Source: Methylococcales bacterium
GTDB taxonomy: Bacteria > Pseudomonadota > Gammaproteobacteria > Methylococcales > UBA1147
Length of the DNA stretch: 7,726 nt
Reading direction: 5' to 3'
Assembly (NCBI GenBank): GCA_024958995.1
Contig: JANXGZ010000337.1
Location: 1 to 7,726, forward strand
Shown here: positions 1 to 5,463 of the stretch, piece by piece
Layout: the number at the start of each line of letters is the position of its first letter
Numbering within the stretch: position 1 is the first letter of the stretch
Program-made: the position numbers and the translations under genes
The notes under the pieces: generated by a model
The model's input: the letters and a program-made list of their open reading frames with translations, nothing else
Database searches by the model: none
What the model was told of the DNA's origin: nothing

Positions 1-1229
1 GGGTCATAAACCGCCGCGAATGCCTCGACATATTCGTGCGCGAGTTCTTCCATCGGGCGTTGCGGTACATAATTGGGTAGCGAAGTCTGATTGATGTCGC
101 TATCGGTGTTGAGAAGCCGGTTCTCTTTCGTCAACCGATCCCACAACGCCGTGTTCGGCAACGCCTGGAGCATGCTGAAATTGGCAGTCGGTATGGCAGT
201 GTCGTTGATGAATTGAACAATTCGGTCACCGGCTCCACGCTTCTCCCCGTCGAAGCCGATAATGAATCCCCCCATTGGCCGAAGCCCATGCTCAATCAGG
301 GTTTGAACCGAGTCTGCCATCGGATTTCGTGTATTCTGGTACTTTCGGGTAATGGTCAGAGCCTCTTCATCGGGTGTTTCGATGCCGAGAAAGACCGAGT
401 CGAAGTTACAGGCAACCATCAGCCGCATGAGTTCCTTGTCTTCGGCAAGATCGATGGACGCCTCGGTATTGAAGGTAAAGGGATACCCTTTCTCCTTTTG
501 CCATTCGAGCAGTTCCCGTAGCATCTGCTTGGCATTTTTCTTGTTGCCAATGAAGTTGTCATCGACCATCAGGATACTTCGACGCCATCCCAGTTCATAT
601 AGAAGATCCAGCTCAGCCAGAATCTGCTGAGGAGACTTGGTCCTCGGCCGTCTTCCGTACAGGGTGATGATATCGCAAAATTCACAAAGGAAGGGACAGC
701 CTCGAGAATACTGTATGGCCATGGTGTCATAGGCCTCCAGTTCGTAAAGATCAAAACGCGGTACCGGAGTCGAGGTCACATCGGGTTTTTCGCCCTCCGC
801 CGTGAACGTGCCCCCTGTTTCGCCCTTTTCCAGCGCCTCCAGGAATAGTGGCAGTGTCAGTTCGGCTTCATCCAACACCAGGTAGTCCGCTCCGGCGCGC
901 TCCATATCCTCAGGAACGGAGGTTGGATAAGGTCCTCCTACGGCAACCGGCTTTCCCCTCTTCTTGGCCTCGCTAATCTGATCCGCCATGTCGGCTCGTT
1001 GAACGATCATCGCCGATAGCAGCACGATATCCGCCCAAGCCCATTCGTCCTCGGTCACGGGCCGGATGTTACGATCAACCAGCTTGAATTCCCAGGAATC
1101 CGGAAGAAGAGCAGCCACTGTCGGAAGCCCGAGTGGCGACACCAGGACCTTGCGGCCCACCAGTTCGAGAACTCGCTCAAATGACCAAAAGGTTCTAGGG
1201 AATTTTGGGTAAATCAGTAGGCAGCGCAT
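1..1229 (-). CDS. B12-binding-domain radical SAM protein, DUF4070 type (C-terminus cut by window edge)
   Basis: At least 409 residues are visible. Residues 1 to about 130 look like a cobalamin-binding Rossmann domain (MRCLLIYP, then a PLGLPTVAALLP turn and GGPYPTSVPED), without the classical DxHxxG histidine, as is usual in many B12 radical SAM enzymes. The radical SAM core begins near residue 165; its 4Fe-4S motif is C178-x3-C182-x2-C185 (RGCPFLCEFCDI), followed by VDDNFIGN at 222-229 and GIETPDEEAL at 282-291. The end (GGFIIGFDGEK, SMLQALPNTALWDRL) matches the DUF4070 part that this group shares with the hopanoid C-2 methylase HpnP. I read it as the generic DUF4070 group, not HpnP, because the N-terminus is of the MxxLLxYPxFPxTFWSF type. 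Substrate unknown; methylation of a lipid or other small molecule is an inference. The start ATG at 1229 has AAGGG seven bases upstream. Family members are about 450-530 aa, so 50-100 residues probably lie off the left edge. Confidence 0.9.
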   Translation of the reverse strand, partial: MRCLLIYPKFPRTFWSFERVLELVGRKVLVSPLGLPTVAALLPDSWEFKLVDRNIRPVTEDEWAWADIVLLSAMIVQRADMADQISEAKKRGKPVAVGGPYPTSVPEDMERAGADYLVLDEAELTLPLFLEALEKGETGGTFTAEGEKPDVTSTPVPRFDLYELEAYDTMAIQYSRGCPFLCEFCDIITLYGRRPRTKSPQQILAELDLLYELGWRRSILMVDDNFIGNKKNAKQMLRELLEWQKEKGYPFTFNTEASIDLAEDKELMRLMVACNFDSVFLGIETPDEEALTITRKYQNTRNPMADSVQTLIEHGLRPMGGFIIGFDGEKRGAGDRIVQFINDTAIPTANFSMLQALPNTALWDRLTKENRLLNTDSDINQTSLPNYVPQRPMEELAHEYVEAFAAVYD

Positions 1230-1604
1230 TGCATGGCCCTTGGTCGTAACCCCGGTTGTTTGATTCTTGTGCGACGGTACATCTCGGTCCTATCCCAAGC
1301 TTTTAACGGACCTTTAATCGGAAAGCCCGGACTTCCTGTGCGACCCCAACCTTGCCTTAGACTTGGAGAGTCAGAGGGAAGTTGAAAAGGATACCTAAAT
1401 CCGGCTCGTTCCCCGCATTGAATTATTATGATCGATCCAGGACCCAGTTTCAATCAATCGAACATCCATCCCTTCGGGAGTTTGTACCGTATCCCACTCA
1501 GACATAAGACCGCTTTTAGCGCCTTAAACCGACGAGTGTCTACGGAAGTCCCCGTCAAACACCCCGCCCGCAACAGCCCTTTGGATTGACGCAACGATTA
1601 GGCA
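1230..1604. other. Gene-free stretch between pmoB terminator and radical SAM gene
   Basis: I find no convincing gene here on either strand. Reading frames are short or of implausible composition, and none has a good ribosome binding site. The stretch holds a sigma-70-like promoter on the minus strand at 1425-1453 and, downstream of it, a leader of about 190 nt for the radical SAM gene. The leader has only small possible stems, for example AGGTCC with GGACC around 1279-1314. I looked for the B12-box of cobalamin riboswitches and for SAM riboswitch cores and did not recognise either. Confidence 0.6.
1425..1453 (-). promoter_or_regulatory. Sigma-70-like promoter for the radical SAM gene
   Basis: On the minus strand TTGAAA (1453-1448) is followed by a 17-base spacer and CATAAT (1430-1425). 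Each hexamer differs from consensus at one base and the spacing is ideal. Transcription would begin near 1418, about 190 nt before the radical SAM ATG. This fits a separate transcription unit after the pmo terminator. Predicted from sequence only. Confidence 0.55.
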
Positions 1605-1640
1605 TTAAAAAAGCCCCCGGCGAAACCGCCGGAGGCTCTT
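1605..1640 (-). terminator. Intrinsic terminator of the pmoCAB operon
   Basis: Read on the minus strand, an 11-bp stem (AGCCTCCGGCG with CGCCGGGGGCT, one G-U pair) closes a GTTT loop and is followed at once by a run of six T. It lies about 65 bases after the pmoB stop. GC-rich stem plus U-tract is the textbook Rho-independent form. The T-run is only on the minus side, so it should act on pmoCAB transcription. Confidence 0.93.
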
Positions 1641-1702
1641 GAACATCTACCGATGTCATGCGGCGGGAGCTGTTACCCTCCCACCCGATTACAAATGTAA
1701 TC

Positions 1703-2947
1703 TTACATGAATACCGGAATCAGAGGCTCATTGAGGATAGCAGACTGTCTGCTGCCGTCTTCCCCGTTGAACCAGATGATGGCACCGAAGCGGCTATCTG
1801 GATCATAAATGATGTCAGACATACGTTCGATTTCCCAGGATGCGTCCTGAGCAGTAACCGTAATGGTTTTGGTTTCATCCGGTCCGATAGCACTGTTATC
1901 ACTGCTGCTCAGCCCATCCGGAGCCAATACGTTTTCAGGATAGAGGGTTTCGTCTTCACAAACACCCGAATCGAGGAAACGAATAGCGCCAGCCTGGAAT
2001 TCGCACAGCTGAACGGCGGTATCAGATCCATTGTGGATCGTCAGGTCCATAGACATTGCACGACCTGGTACACGGTAGGTAGCGCCGTTCACTTTGACAT
2101 GAACATTACCGCGTTGGTCAGGAAGAGCAGGAATGTCTCTCAATACACCACCCTGTAAAGGAATGGTAATTGGGTAGGTGCTGTTCGCAGAACCATAGCT
2201 GAACAGGACCAAAACGACAGTACCCGCCATGAAGGCGATCGTCATTTTCTTGTCAGCATCAGTAATCAGTTCATTGCGACGGCCACTGTGAGCCATGATC
2301 CAGCGAGGCAGGAAGACAGGGCTCTTACAGAAGTACGCCATCCAAGCCAGGCCAACCGCGAACCACAGACCATGCCAAGCCCAAATCGTACCTTCGTTGA
2401 AGGTTTCGATGTCAACGGTCTTGCCGGTCAAAGTGGTGATCGGGTTCCGGAACTGAGACATGGAACCGGTTACGTTAACCCATTTACCTGGGCCAATAAC
2501 CGGGCCACCGCCTTTTACGTTCATCATAGTATGAACGTGCCAGTCACCAGGACGGCGAGCAGTCAGCACTACGCTGAACTCATAGTCAGATCCCAATTTC
2601 AGGGAAACAGAACGAGGAACGATACGGCCACCGATATAGGATTCGGAACGGATGAAAACCGGTCCAGGAATACCAATATTCAGGAAGGCGATATCCGGCA
2701 GTTCAACAGTTTCCGGCCAACCGGCGAAAACGTGGAATTTACCGTCGATGTTTACCTTTTCGTTTACAGCTACGGAATCACTCGACCAATCCAGGTCATA
2801 CCAGATGATCGTCCGCATTCTCATGAAGGCAGCCTGAGATTTTTCGCCGTGCGCCATTGCTGACGGGGCGTAGAAGCTCGTGGTTACCAACGCAAGTAGC
2901 AGTCCCAGAAAGGACATTTTCGCTACTCTGTCTTTTATTGTTTTCAT
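1703..2947 (-). CDS. pmoB: Particulate methane monooxygenase subunit B
   Basis: The 414-aa soluble-domain subunit of pMMO, the same length as I remember for Bath PmoB. A signal peptide (residues 1-32, cut after SAMA) leaves H33 as the mature N-terminus. Cupredoxin domain 1 spans about 33-172, membrane helices about 187-206 and 235-254, and cupredoxin domain 2 about 262-414. The CuB ligands H33, H137 and H139 (in WHVHT) are present. Of the second PmoB copper site of Bath (H48, H72, Q404) only H72 remains; positions 48 and 404 are Ile. C315 and C330 in the second cupredoxin domain look unusual. The start chosen is the ATG at 2947, because MKTIKDR matches known PmoB starts and AGGAGG sits just upstream; an in-frame ATG at 2980 would add 11 residues containing that Shine-Dalgarno. 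Last gene of the operon, 130 nt after pmoA, closed by the terminator at 1605-1640. Role: pMMO assembly and copper binding on the periplasmic side. Confidence 0.98.
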   Translation of the reverse strand: MKTIKDRVAKMSFLGLLLALVTTSFYAPSAMAHGEKSQAAFMRMRTIIWYDLDWSSDSVAVNEKVNIDGKFHVFAGWPETVELPDIAFLNIGIPGPVFIRSESYIGGRIVPRSVSLKLGSDYEFSVVLTARRPGDWHVHTMMNVKGGGPVIGPGKWVNVTGSMSQFRNPITTLTGKTVDIETFNEGTIWAWHGLWFAVGLAWMAYFCKSPVFLPRWIMAHSGRRNELITDADKKMTIAFMAGTVVLVLFSYGSANSTYPITIPLQGGVLRDIPALPDQRGNVHVKVNGATYRVPGRAMSMDLTIHNGSDTAVQLCEFQAGAIRFLDSGVCEDETLYPENVLAPDGLSSSDNSAIGPDETKTITVTAQDASWEIERMSDIIYDPDSRFGAIIWFNGEDGSRQSAILNEPLIPVFM

Positions 2948-2951
2948 ACAT

Positions 2952-2957
2952 CCTCCT
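2952..2957 (-). promoter_or_regulatory. Shine-Dalgarno of pmoB (decides the start)
   Basis: AGGAGG on the minus strand, four bases before the ATG at 2947. It supports this ATG over the in-frame ATG at 2980, which has no Shine-Dalgarno of its own. Confidence 0.88.
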
Positions 2958-2982
2958 CTTGAAAGAGAAATTGTTTTCATTT

Positions 2983-3038
2983 TTAGCCTGTCTAAATCCG
3001 TCCAGGGTCGAAACCCCTTGAGGCGTTACGCAGACTAA
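2983..3038 (-). promoter_or_regulatory. Folded pmoA-pmoB intercistronic RNA with UUCG hairpin
   Basis: On the minus strand TTAGTCTG (3038-3031) pairs with CAGGCTAA (2990-2983), eight pairs with one G-U. Inside lies a small hairpin GGGGT-UUCG-ACCCT (about 3017-3004), whose UUCG tetraloop is unusually stable. There is no U-tract, so I do not read it as a terminator. A role in mRNA processing or in setting the pmoB level is an inference. Confidence 0.5.
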
Positions 3039-3077
3039 TTACACTTTTACGTTCAGTCGATTCCAACAATCAGACAA

Positions 3078-3821
3078 CTAGGTCTGTTGCAGGAATTTCG
3101 TGGTGCCATACCAGCGGCCGATGAAGTGCCAAATGAAGTAGATCATGATACAAACAAACGCTGAGAAGAAAGCCGATACAGGAGCAACGTCCTTACCAAA
3201 CGTTCTCAGAGTACCTTTCTCGATCATACGAATGTATTCCGGTGTACCCGTTCTAACATAGTGGTAACCAGAAATGTCAGCGATGCTCATCAGAATACCG
3301 TGGTATTCAACAGGCATGTGCAGACCAGCGATGATCACCCAGTTACACGGATAGAAAACCAGTGCAAATGCAGTCGCACCGAAAACCGCGGTAGCCAGGT
3401 AGCTGTTGGTTAGGATCAGAACGCCGTCGAGCAAGATCGCGCCCGGAGTCAAGATAGCCGGAAATACGATGTTGATCGGGAAGTAGGTCCATCCCCAGAA
3501 GTTGAAGTAACGGTTAATCCATTCACCCAGAACGAGTGAGATGCAGCACAGTGTAGCGCCAAAACCGATTCTGAAGTGTTCCCAAACGATTGCCTGAACA
3601 GCGGCTGGGAATGTAACCAGCATGATCGGGGTAACCGTTACCCAAAGACGACGATCTTTCCAATCGGACCAGAAATCCCAGTCTCCCATTGTCAGCATGG
3701 CGTGAACGTGAAAACCGCCAAGGATAACGAAAAACAGAATGAACAATCCAAGATAGTCGATGGTCCGAGAGACCTGTACCGCTTCGGCATGCGACCGAAC
3801 GGCTGACTGAGTTGAGCTCAT
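3078..3821 (-). CDS. pmoA: Particulate methane monooxygenase subunit A
   Basis: A 247-aa integral membrane subunit, the standard phylogenetic marker of methanotrophs, the same length as Bath PmoA. The N-terminus (QSAVRSHAEAVQVSRTID), GDWDFWSDWKDRRLWVTVTP (46-65), GEWINRYFNFWGWTYFPIN (99-117) and YVRTGTPEYIRM (188-199) are all conserved pMMO signatures. H38, H40, M42, D47, D49, E100 and E195, often discussed as metal or proton sites, are present. About six or seven hydrophobic helices are visible. It groups with methane and not ammonia monooxygenase by VPVEY-like MPVEY (169-173) and WSDWKDRRLWVTVTP. Odd: residues 157-168 read YPCNWVIIAGLH where YPGNWPIIAPLH is usual, and four cysteines (92, 93, 159, 224) are present where Bath has about one. 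The ATG at 3821 has AGGAGG six bases upstream. Middle gene of the operon. Confidence 0.98.
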   Translation of the reverse strand: MSSTQSAVRSHAEAVQVSRTIDYLGLFILFFVILGGFHVHAMLTMGDWDFWSDWKDRRLWVTVTPIMLVTFPAAVQAIVWEHFRIGFGATLCCISLVLGEWINRYFNFWGWTYFPINIVFPAILTPGAILLDGVLILTNSYLATAVFGATAFALVFYPCNWVIIAGLHMPVEYHGILMSIADISGYHYVRTGTPEYIRMIEKGTLRTFGKDVAPVSAFFSAFVCIMIYFIWHFIGRWYGTTKFLQQT

Positions 3822-3827
3822 AACTTA

Positions 3828-3833
3828 CCTCCT
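3828..3833 (-). promoter_or_regulatory. Shine-Dalgarno of pmoA
   Basis: A perfect AGGAGG on the minus strand, six bases before the pmoA ATG at 3821, set in an A/T-rich stretch (AATAATATAATTTT just upstream). The open A/T sequence should keep this site free of structure. Confidence 0.85.
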
Positions 3834-3863
3834 AAAATTATATTATTTTGGTTGACGACCTGA

Positions 3864-3931
3864 ATCCGGGTATCCACTAAAGGTTCTAGTACACAAAGCC
3901 CTGTCACCTTTAGAAAGCTGAATACCCAGAC
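3864..3931 (-). promoter_or_regulatory. Large two-part hairpin between pmoC and pmoA
   Basis: On the minus strand GTCTGGGTAT (3931-3922) pairs with ATACCCGGAT (3873-3864), ten pairs including two G-U. Inside it CTAAAGGT (3913-3906) pairs perfectly with ACCTTTAG (3884-3877). An asymmetric internal loop (8 and 3 bases) separates the stems and the apical loop has 21 bases. No U-tract follows, so it is not a classical terminator. It lies wholly between the pmoC stop and the pmoA ribosome binding site. Likely a processing or stability element in the polycistronic mRNA; function inferred. Confidence 0.6.
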
Positions 3932-3953
3932 ACCGGTTATCCTGCCTGATTAA

Positions 3954-4715
3954 TTAAACGTCAGGACAGACGTCTTTTCCGATAAGACCGGTCAGGTCAT
4001 CAAAGATCTGTGCAAACAGACCCAGAATACCCAGAGCGAACCATCCGAAGAAAACGAAGCCGTAATGGAGCGGTGCTACGAAAAGTTCTTCCATCCACCA
4101 GAAGGTGTGACCCCATTCATTCAACCCAACATTCGGGAAGATCATGAAAGGACCAACAACAACTAGAAGGTAAGGAAGCGAAACGCCCTTAGCGAAGTAA
4201 GGAAGTCTCGTGTAAGAGTACATGAAGCAGCCGATGCCGGTGCAGATGTAGATCGGGTACGTCATGTAGAACTCGATGATGTGACTTGGTGTGAAGTCAG
4301 TATCACGAACGATGGTCTGATGCCACGTGCCATCCTGTTCTGTGAAATAGCTAGCACCCCAATAAACTGCGTTAGCGTATGCAACCAACCATACGAAATG
4401 GTGGAAGTGACGACGCAGGATTTCGCGATTGCTCACAGTGGAGAAATCACGGGTACGGGTCTTCCAAAGGTAGGAAGCGATAAAACTAGCTGTTGCAAAT
4501 TCTAAAGGAACTTCAATCTTTAGAATCGGCATCCAATAGGTGTTGAACTCAGGCGCGAATGCGTCGAGCCCAGCAGACCAGCCATATACACCTTCATACC
4601 AACGGACAATCAAATAATAAACGCAGTAGTATGCAATACCGAAGCACCAAAGATTACGTTGGTTCAGTAACGGGGCTTCGCCTGCAGCTGATACGCTTGC
4701 TGATGTTGCAGCCAT
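3954..4715 (-). CDS. pmoC: Particulate methane monooxygenase subunit C
   Basis: A 253-aa membrane subunit, first gene of the operon. Signature blocks: VRWYEGVYGWSAGLDAFAPEF (37-57), SYFTEQDGTWHQTIVRDTDF (122-141), TPSHIIEFY (142-150), VGPFMIFPNVGLNEWGHTFWWMEELFVAPLHYGF (187-220, described by position and not in full elsewhere). Both metal sites described for pMMO PmoC are intact: D128, H132, H145 (Bath D156, H160, H173) and N199, H203, H217 (Bath N227, H231, H245). Six or so membrane helices are visible. The start is the ATG at 4715: MAATSAS matches known PmoC starts and GGAGG lies five bases upstream. An in-frame TTG at 4727 would overlap that Shine-Dalgarno and is unlikely. The C-terminus (KDVCPDV) is shorter than in Bath. 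It follows a leader of about 115 nt and its own promoter. This subunit holds the candidate active-site copper region for methane oxidation. Confidence 0.98.
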   Translation of the reverse strand: MAATSASVSAAGEAPLLNQRNLWCFGIAYYCVYYLIVRWYEGVYGWSAGLDAFAPEFNTYWMPILKIEVPLEFATASFIASYLWKTRTRDFSTVSNREILRRHFHHFVWLVAYANAVYWGASYFTEQDGTWHQTIVRDTDFTPSHIIEFYMTYPIYICTGIGCFMYSYTRLPYFAKGVSLPYLLVVVGPFMIFPNVGLNEWGHTFWWMEELFVAPLHYGFVFFGWFALGILGLFAQIFDDLTGLIGKDVCPDV

Positions 4716-4720
4716 ATTAA

Positions 4721-4725
4721 CCTCC
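4721..4725 (-). promoter_or_regulatory. Shine-Dalgarno of pmoC (decides the start)
   Basis: GGAGG on the minus strand, five bases before the ATG at 4715. Because it would lie inside the codons of the TTG-initiated reading at 4727, it argues for the ATG. Confidence 0.85.
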
Positions 4726-4749
4726 AATCATTATATTAGACTTATGCTT

Positions 4750-4812
4750 CCCCCGATGCCGCTGGGGGTTCTTCTCCCTGTTTGTTTTGCGCAAATACGG
4801 CCCACGCAAAAC
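4750..4812 (-). promoter_or_regulatory. Two hairpins in the pmoC 5' leader
   Basis: On the minus strand GTTTTGCG (4812-4805) pairs perfectly with CGCAAAAC (4791-4784) over a 13-base loop. Then CCCCC (4768-4764) pairs with GGGGG (4754-4750) over a 9-base loop. Both lie in the predicted untranslated leader between the promoter and the Shine-Dalgarno. They may affect mRNA stability or regulation; no known riboswitch class was recognised. Confidence 0.45.
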
Positions 4813-4837
4813 GCCTACTCTTCCTGAGGGTGCTAAG

Positions 4838-4865
4838 AGTGTATCACCTCACCTAGGGGTGTCAA
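4838..4865 (-). promoter_or_regulatory. Promoter of the pmoCAB operon
   Basis: A perfect -35 TTGACA (4865-4860) is followed by 16 bases and TACACT (4843-4838); TGA directly before the -10 gives an extended -10 (TGnTACACT). Transcription would begin near 4831 and leave a leader of about 115 nt. It starts only about 35 bases after the stop of the upstream small gene, so the operon is probably transcribed on its own. Sigma-70-type promoters have been reported for pmoC of gammaproteobacterial methanotrophs. Confidence 0.75.
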
Positions 4866-4899
4866 GGGTTTTTGGGGTGCTTCGAAAGGGGCTTTCCGA

Positions 4900-5256
4900 T
4901 CATTTGGATAATACGACTTTATCGTTGATTTTGAGCGAGGTTACACCCCCGTTTACGGCGTATGTACAGTTGATTTTTTCGAACTTTCCTCGGGTGGCTC
5001 GCCCGGTCCATTCCAACGCTACCCAGGTCGCCCGGTCCCCATCCGCGGTGGTGGATGCCTCGTAAACTTTTTCACCGGTCGCGTTCTCGATCGCTTTCCG
5101 GCACATCAATGTCCCGTGCGAAGTCAATCGAATACCCATCAACAATGTGGCGTCAGCAGCTTTCTCCTCAGCTGTTGGGTCTGAAATAATGATCGTCGCA
5201 ACCCCCACCAAGATGAAAAATACAAAGCAGACCATCATCAAAACCCATTTGTTCAT
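4900..5256 (-). CDS. Small membrane-anchored periplasmic protein with a cysteine pair, unknown function
   Basis: 118 aa. Residues 3-25 form one hydrophobic helix after a short positive start (MNK), so a signal anchor or uncleaved signal peptide; the rest should be periplasmic. Two cysteines, C52 (LMCRKAIENA) and C97 (KINCTYAVNGG), are placed as in many small secreted domains where a Cys-containing helix is bonded to a strand ending in F-x-x-x-x-C-x-Y/V; a disulfide is likely. The start is the ATG at 5256 with GGGGA seven bases before it; an in-frame GTG at 5283 would swallow that Shine-Dalgarno. It lies just upstream of pmoC on the same strand but the pmoC promoter intervenes. I do not recognise a named family. 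It is not PmoD: it lacks that family's Met/Cys-rich copper pattern as I know it. Confidence 0.8.
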   Translation of the reverse strand: MNKWVLMMVCFVFFILVGVATIIISDPTAEEKAADATLLMGIRLTSHGTLMCRKAIENATGEKVYEASTTADGDRATWVALEWTGRATRGKFEKINCTYAVNGGVTSLKINDKVVLSK

Positions 5257-5290
5257 GGTACAATCCCCTTTTTTCAGAATCACGAATAAG

Positions 5291-5315
5291 GTCGTTCATT
5301 AGCTAGGTGAACGAC
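5291..5315. repeat. Inverted repeat between the divergent small genes
   Basis: GTCGTTCA (5291-5298) and TGAACGAC (5308-5315) are perfect inverted arms of eight bases around a nine-base centre that itself holds TAGCTA. G-U and A-T pairs extend it by two. It lies 35 bases upstream of the minus-strand small gene. It could be a regulator's operator or a leader hairpin; nothing shows which. Confidence 0.55.
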
Positions 5316-5331
5316 TTGTCAGCTCCCGATA

Positions 5332-5340
5332 AATATAACA
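5332..5340 (-). promoter_or_regulatory. Possible extended -10 promoter of the 118-aa gene
   Basis: TGTTATATT on the minus strand (5340-5332) fits an extended -10 (TGn plus TATATT). I see no clear -35. Transcription would begin near 5325, putting the inverted repeat at 5291-5315 at the very start of the transcript. Weak evidence. Confidence 0.35.
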
Positions 5341-5378
5341 TTTTCGGCACGAAACTAGAATCGACGGCTACAGTAACG

Positions 5379-5402
5379 CGGCATCTACGCCCAGCGATGC
5401 CG
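5379..5402 (+). promoter_or_regulatory. Hairpin upstream of the 179-aa gene
   Basis: CGGCATC (5379-5385) and GATGCCG (5396-5402) form a perfect 7-bp stem over a 10-base loop, about 60 bases before the plus-strand gene. No T-tract follows. I could not place a convincing promoter for that gene, so whether this lies in its leader or upstream of its promoter is open. Confidence 0.35.
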
Positions 5403-5463
5403 TCATCATGTTTGACGACTGACCAAACCCTGGATTGCACACTTAAATTTTTAGAAAGACGCC

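Noticed and set aside
213..630. Plus-strand frames opposite the radical SAM gene
   Set aside because: They are antisense to a gene with a clear CxxxCxxC motif and domain order; their translations show no domain features.
1230..1418. Possible cobalamin or SAM riboswitch before the B12 radical SAM gene
   Set aside because: No B12-box or SAM core pattern is recognisable; only short stems can be drawn. A covariance-model search would settle it.
1214..1453. A 79-aa minus-strand frame overlapping the radical SAM start
   Set aside because: It overlaps the well-supported ATG at 1229, lacks a ribosome binding site and has a low-complexity, Arg/Pro/Gly-rich composition typical of an untranslated leader read as protein.
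1395..1505. A 36-codon minus-strand reading frame starting MSEWDTVQTPEGMDV, between the pmo terminator and the radical SAM gene
   Set aside because: It has no good Shine-Dalgarno, and the best promoter of the region (1425-1453) lies inside it. Composition is plausible but nothing else supports it.
1658..2863. Long plus-strand frames (166 and 191 aa) opposite pmoB
   Set aside because: They are mirror frames of pmoB, which is unmistakable on the minus strand.
3835..3850. TATAAT-like sequence just before the pmoA Shine-Dalgarno, as a separate pmoA promoter
   Set aside because: No -35 lies at a proper distance and transcription would begin at or after the ribosome binding site. It is more likely an A/T-rich unstructured stretch.
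3954..4715. amoC/amoA/amoB of an ammonia oxidiser
   Set aside because: Subunit lengths and blocks such as WSDWKDRRLWVTVTP in PmoA match methane, not ammonia, monooxygenases, and no nitrification genes are nearby.
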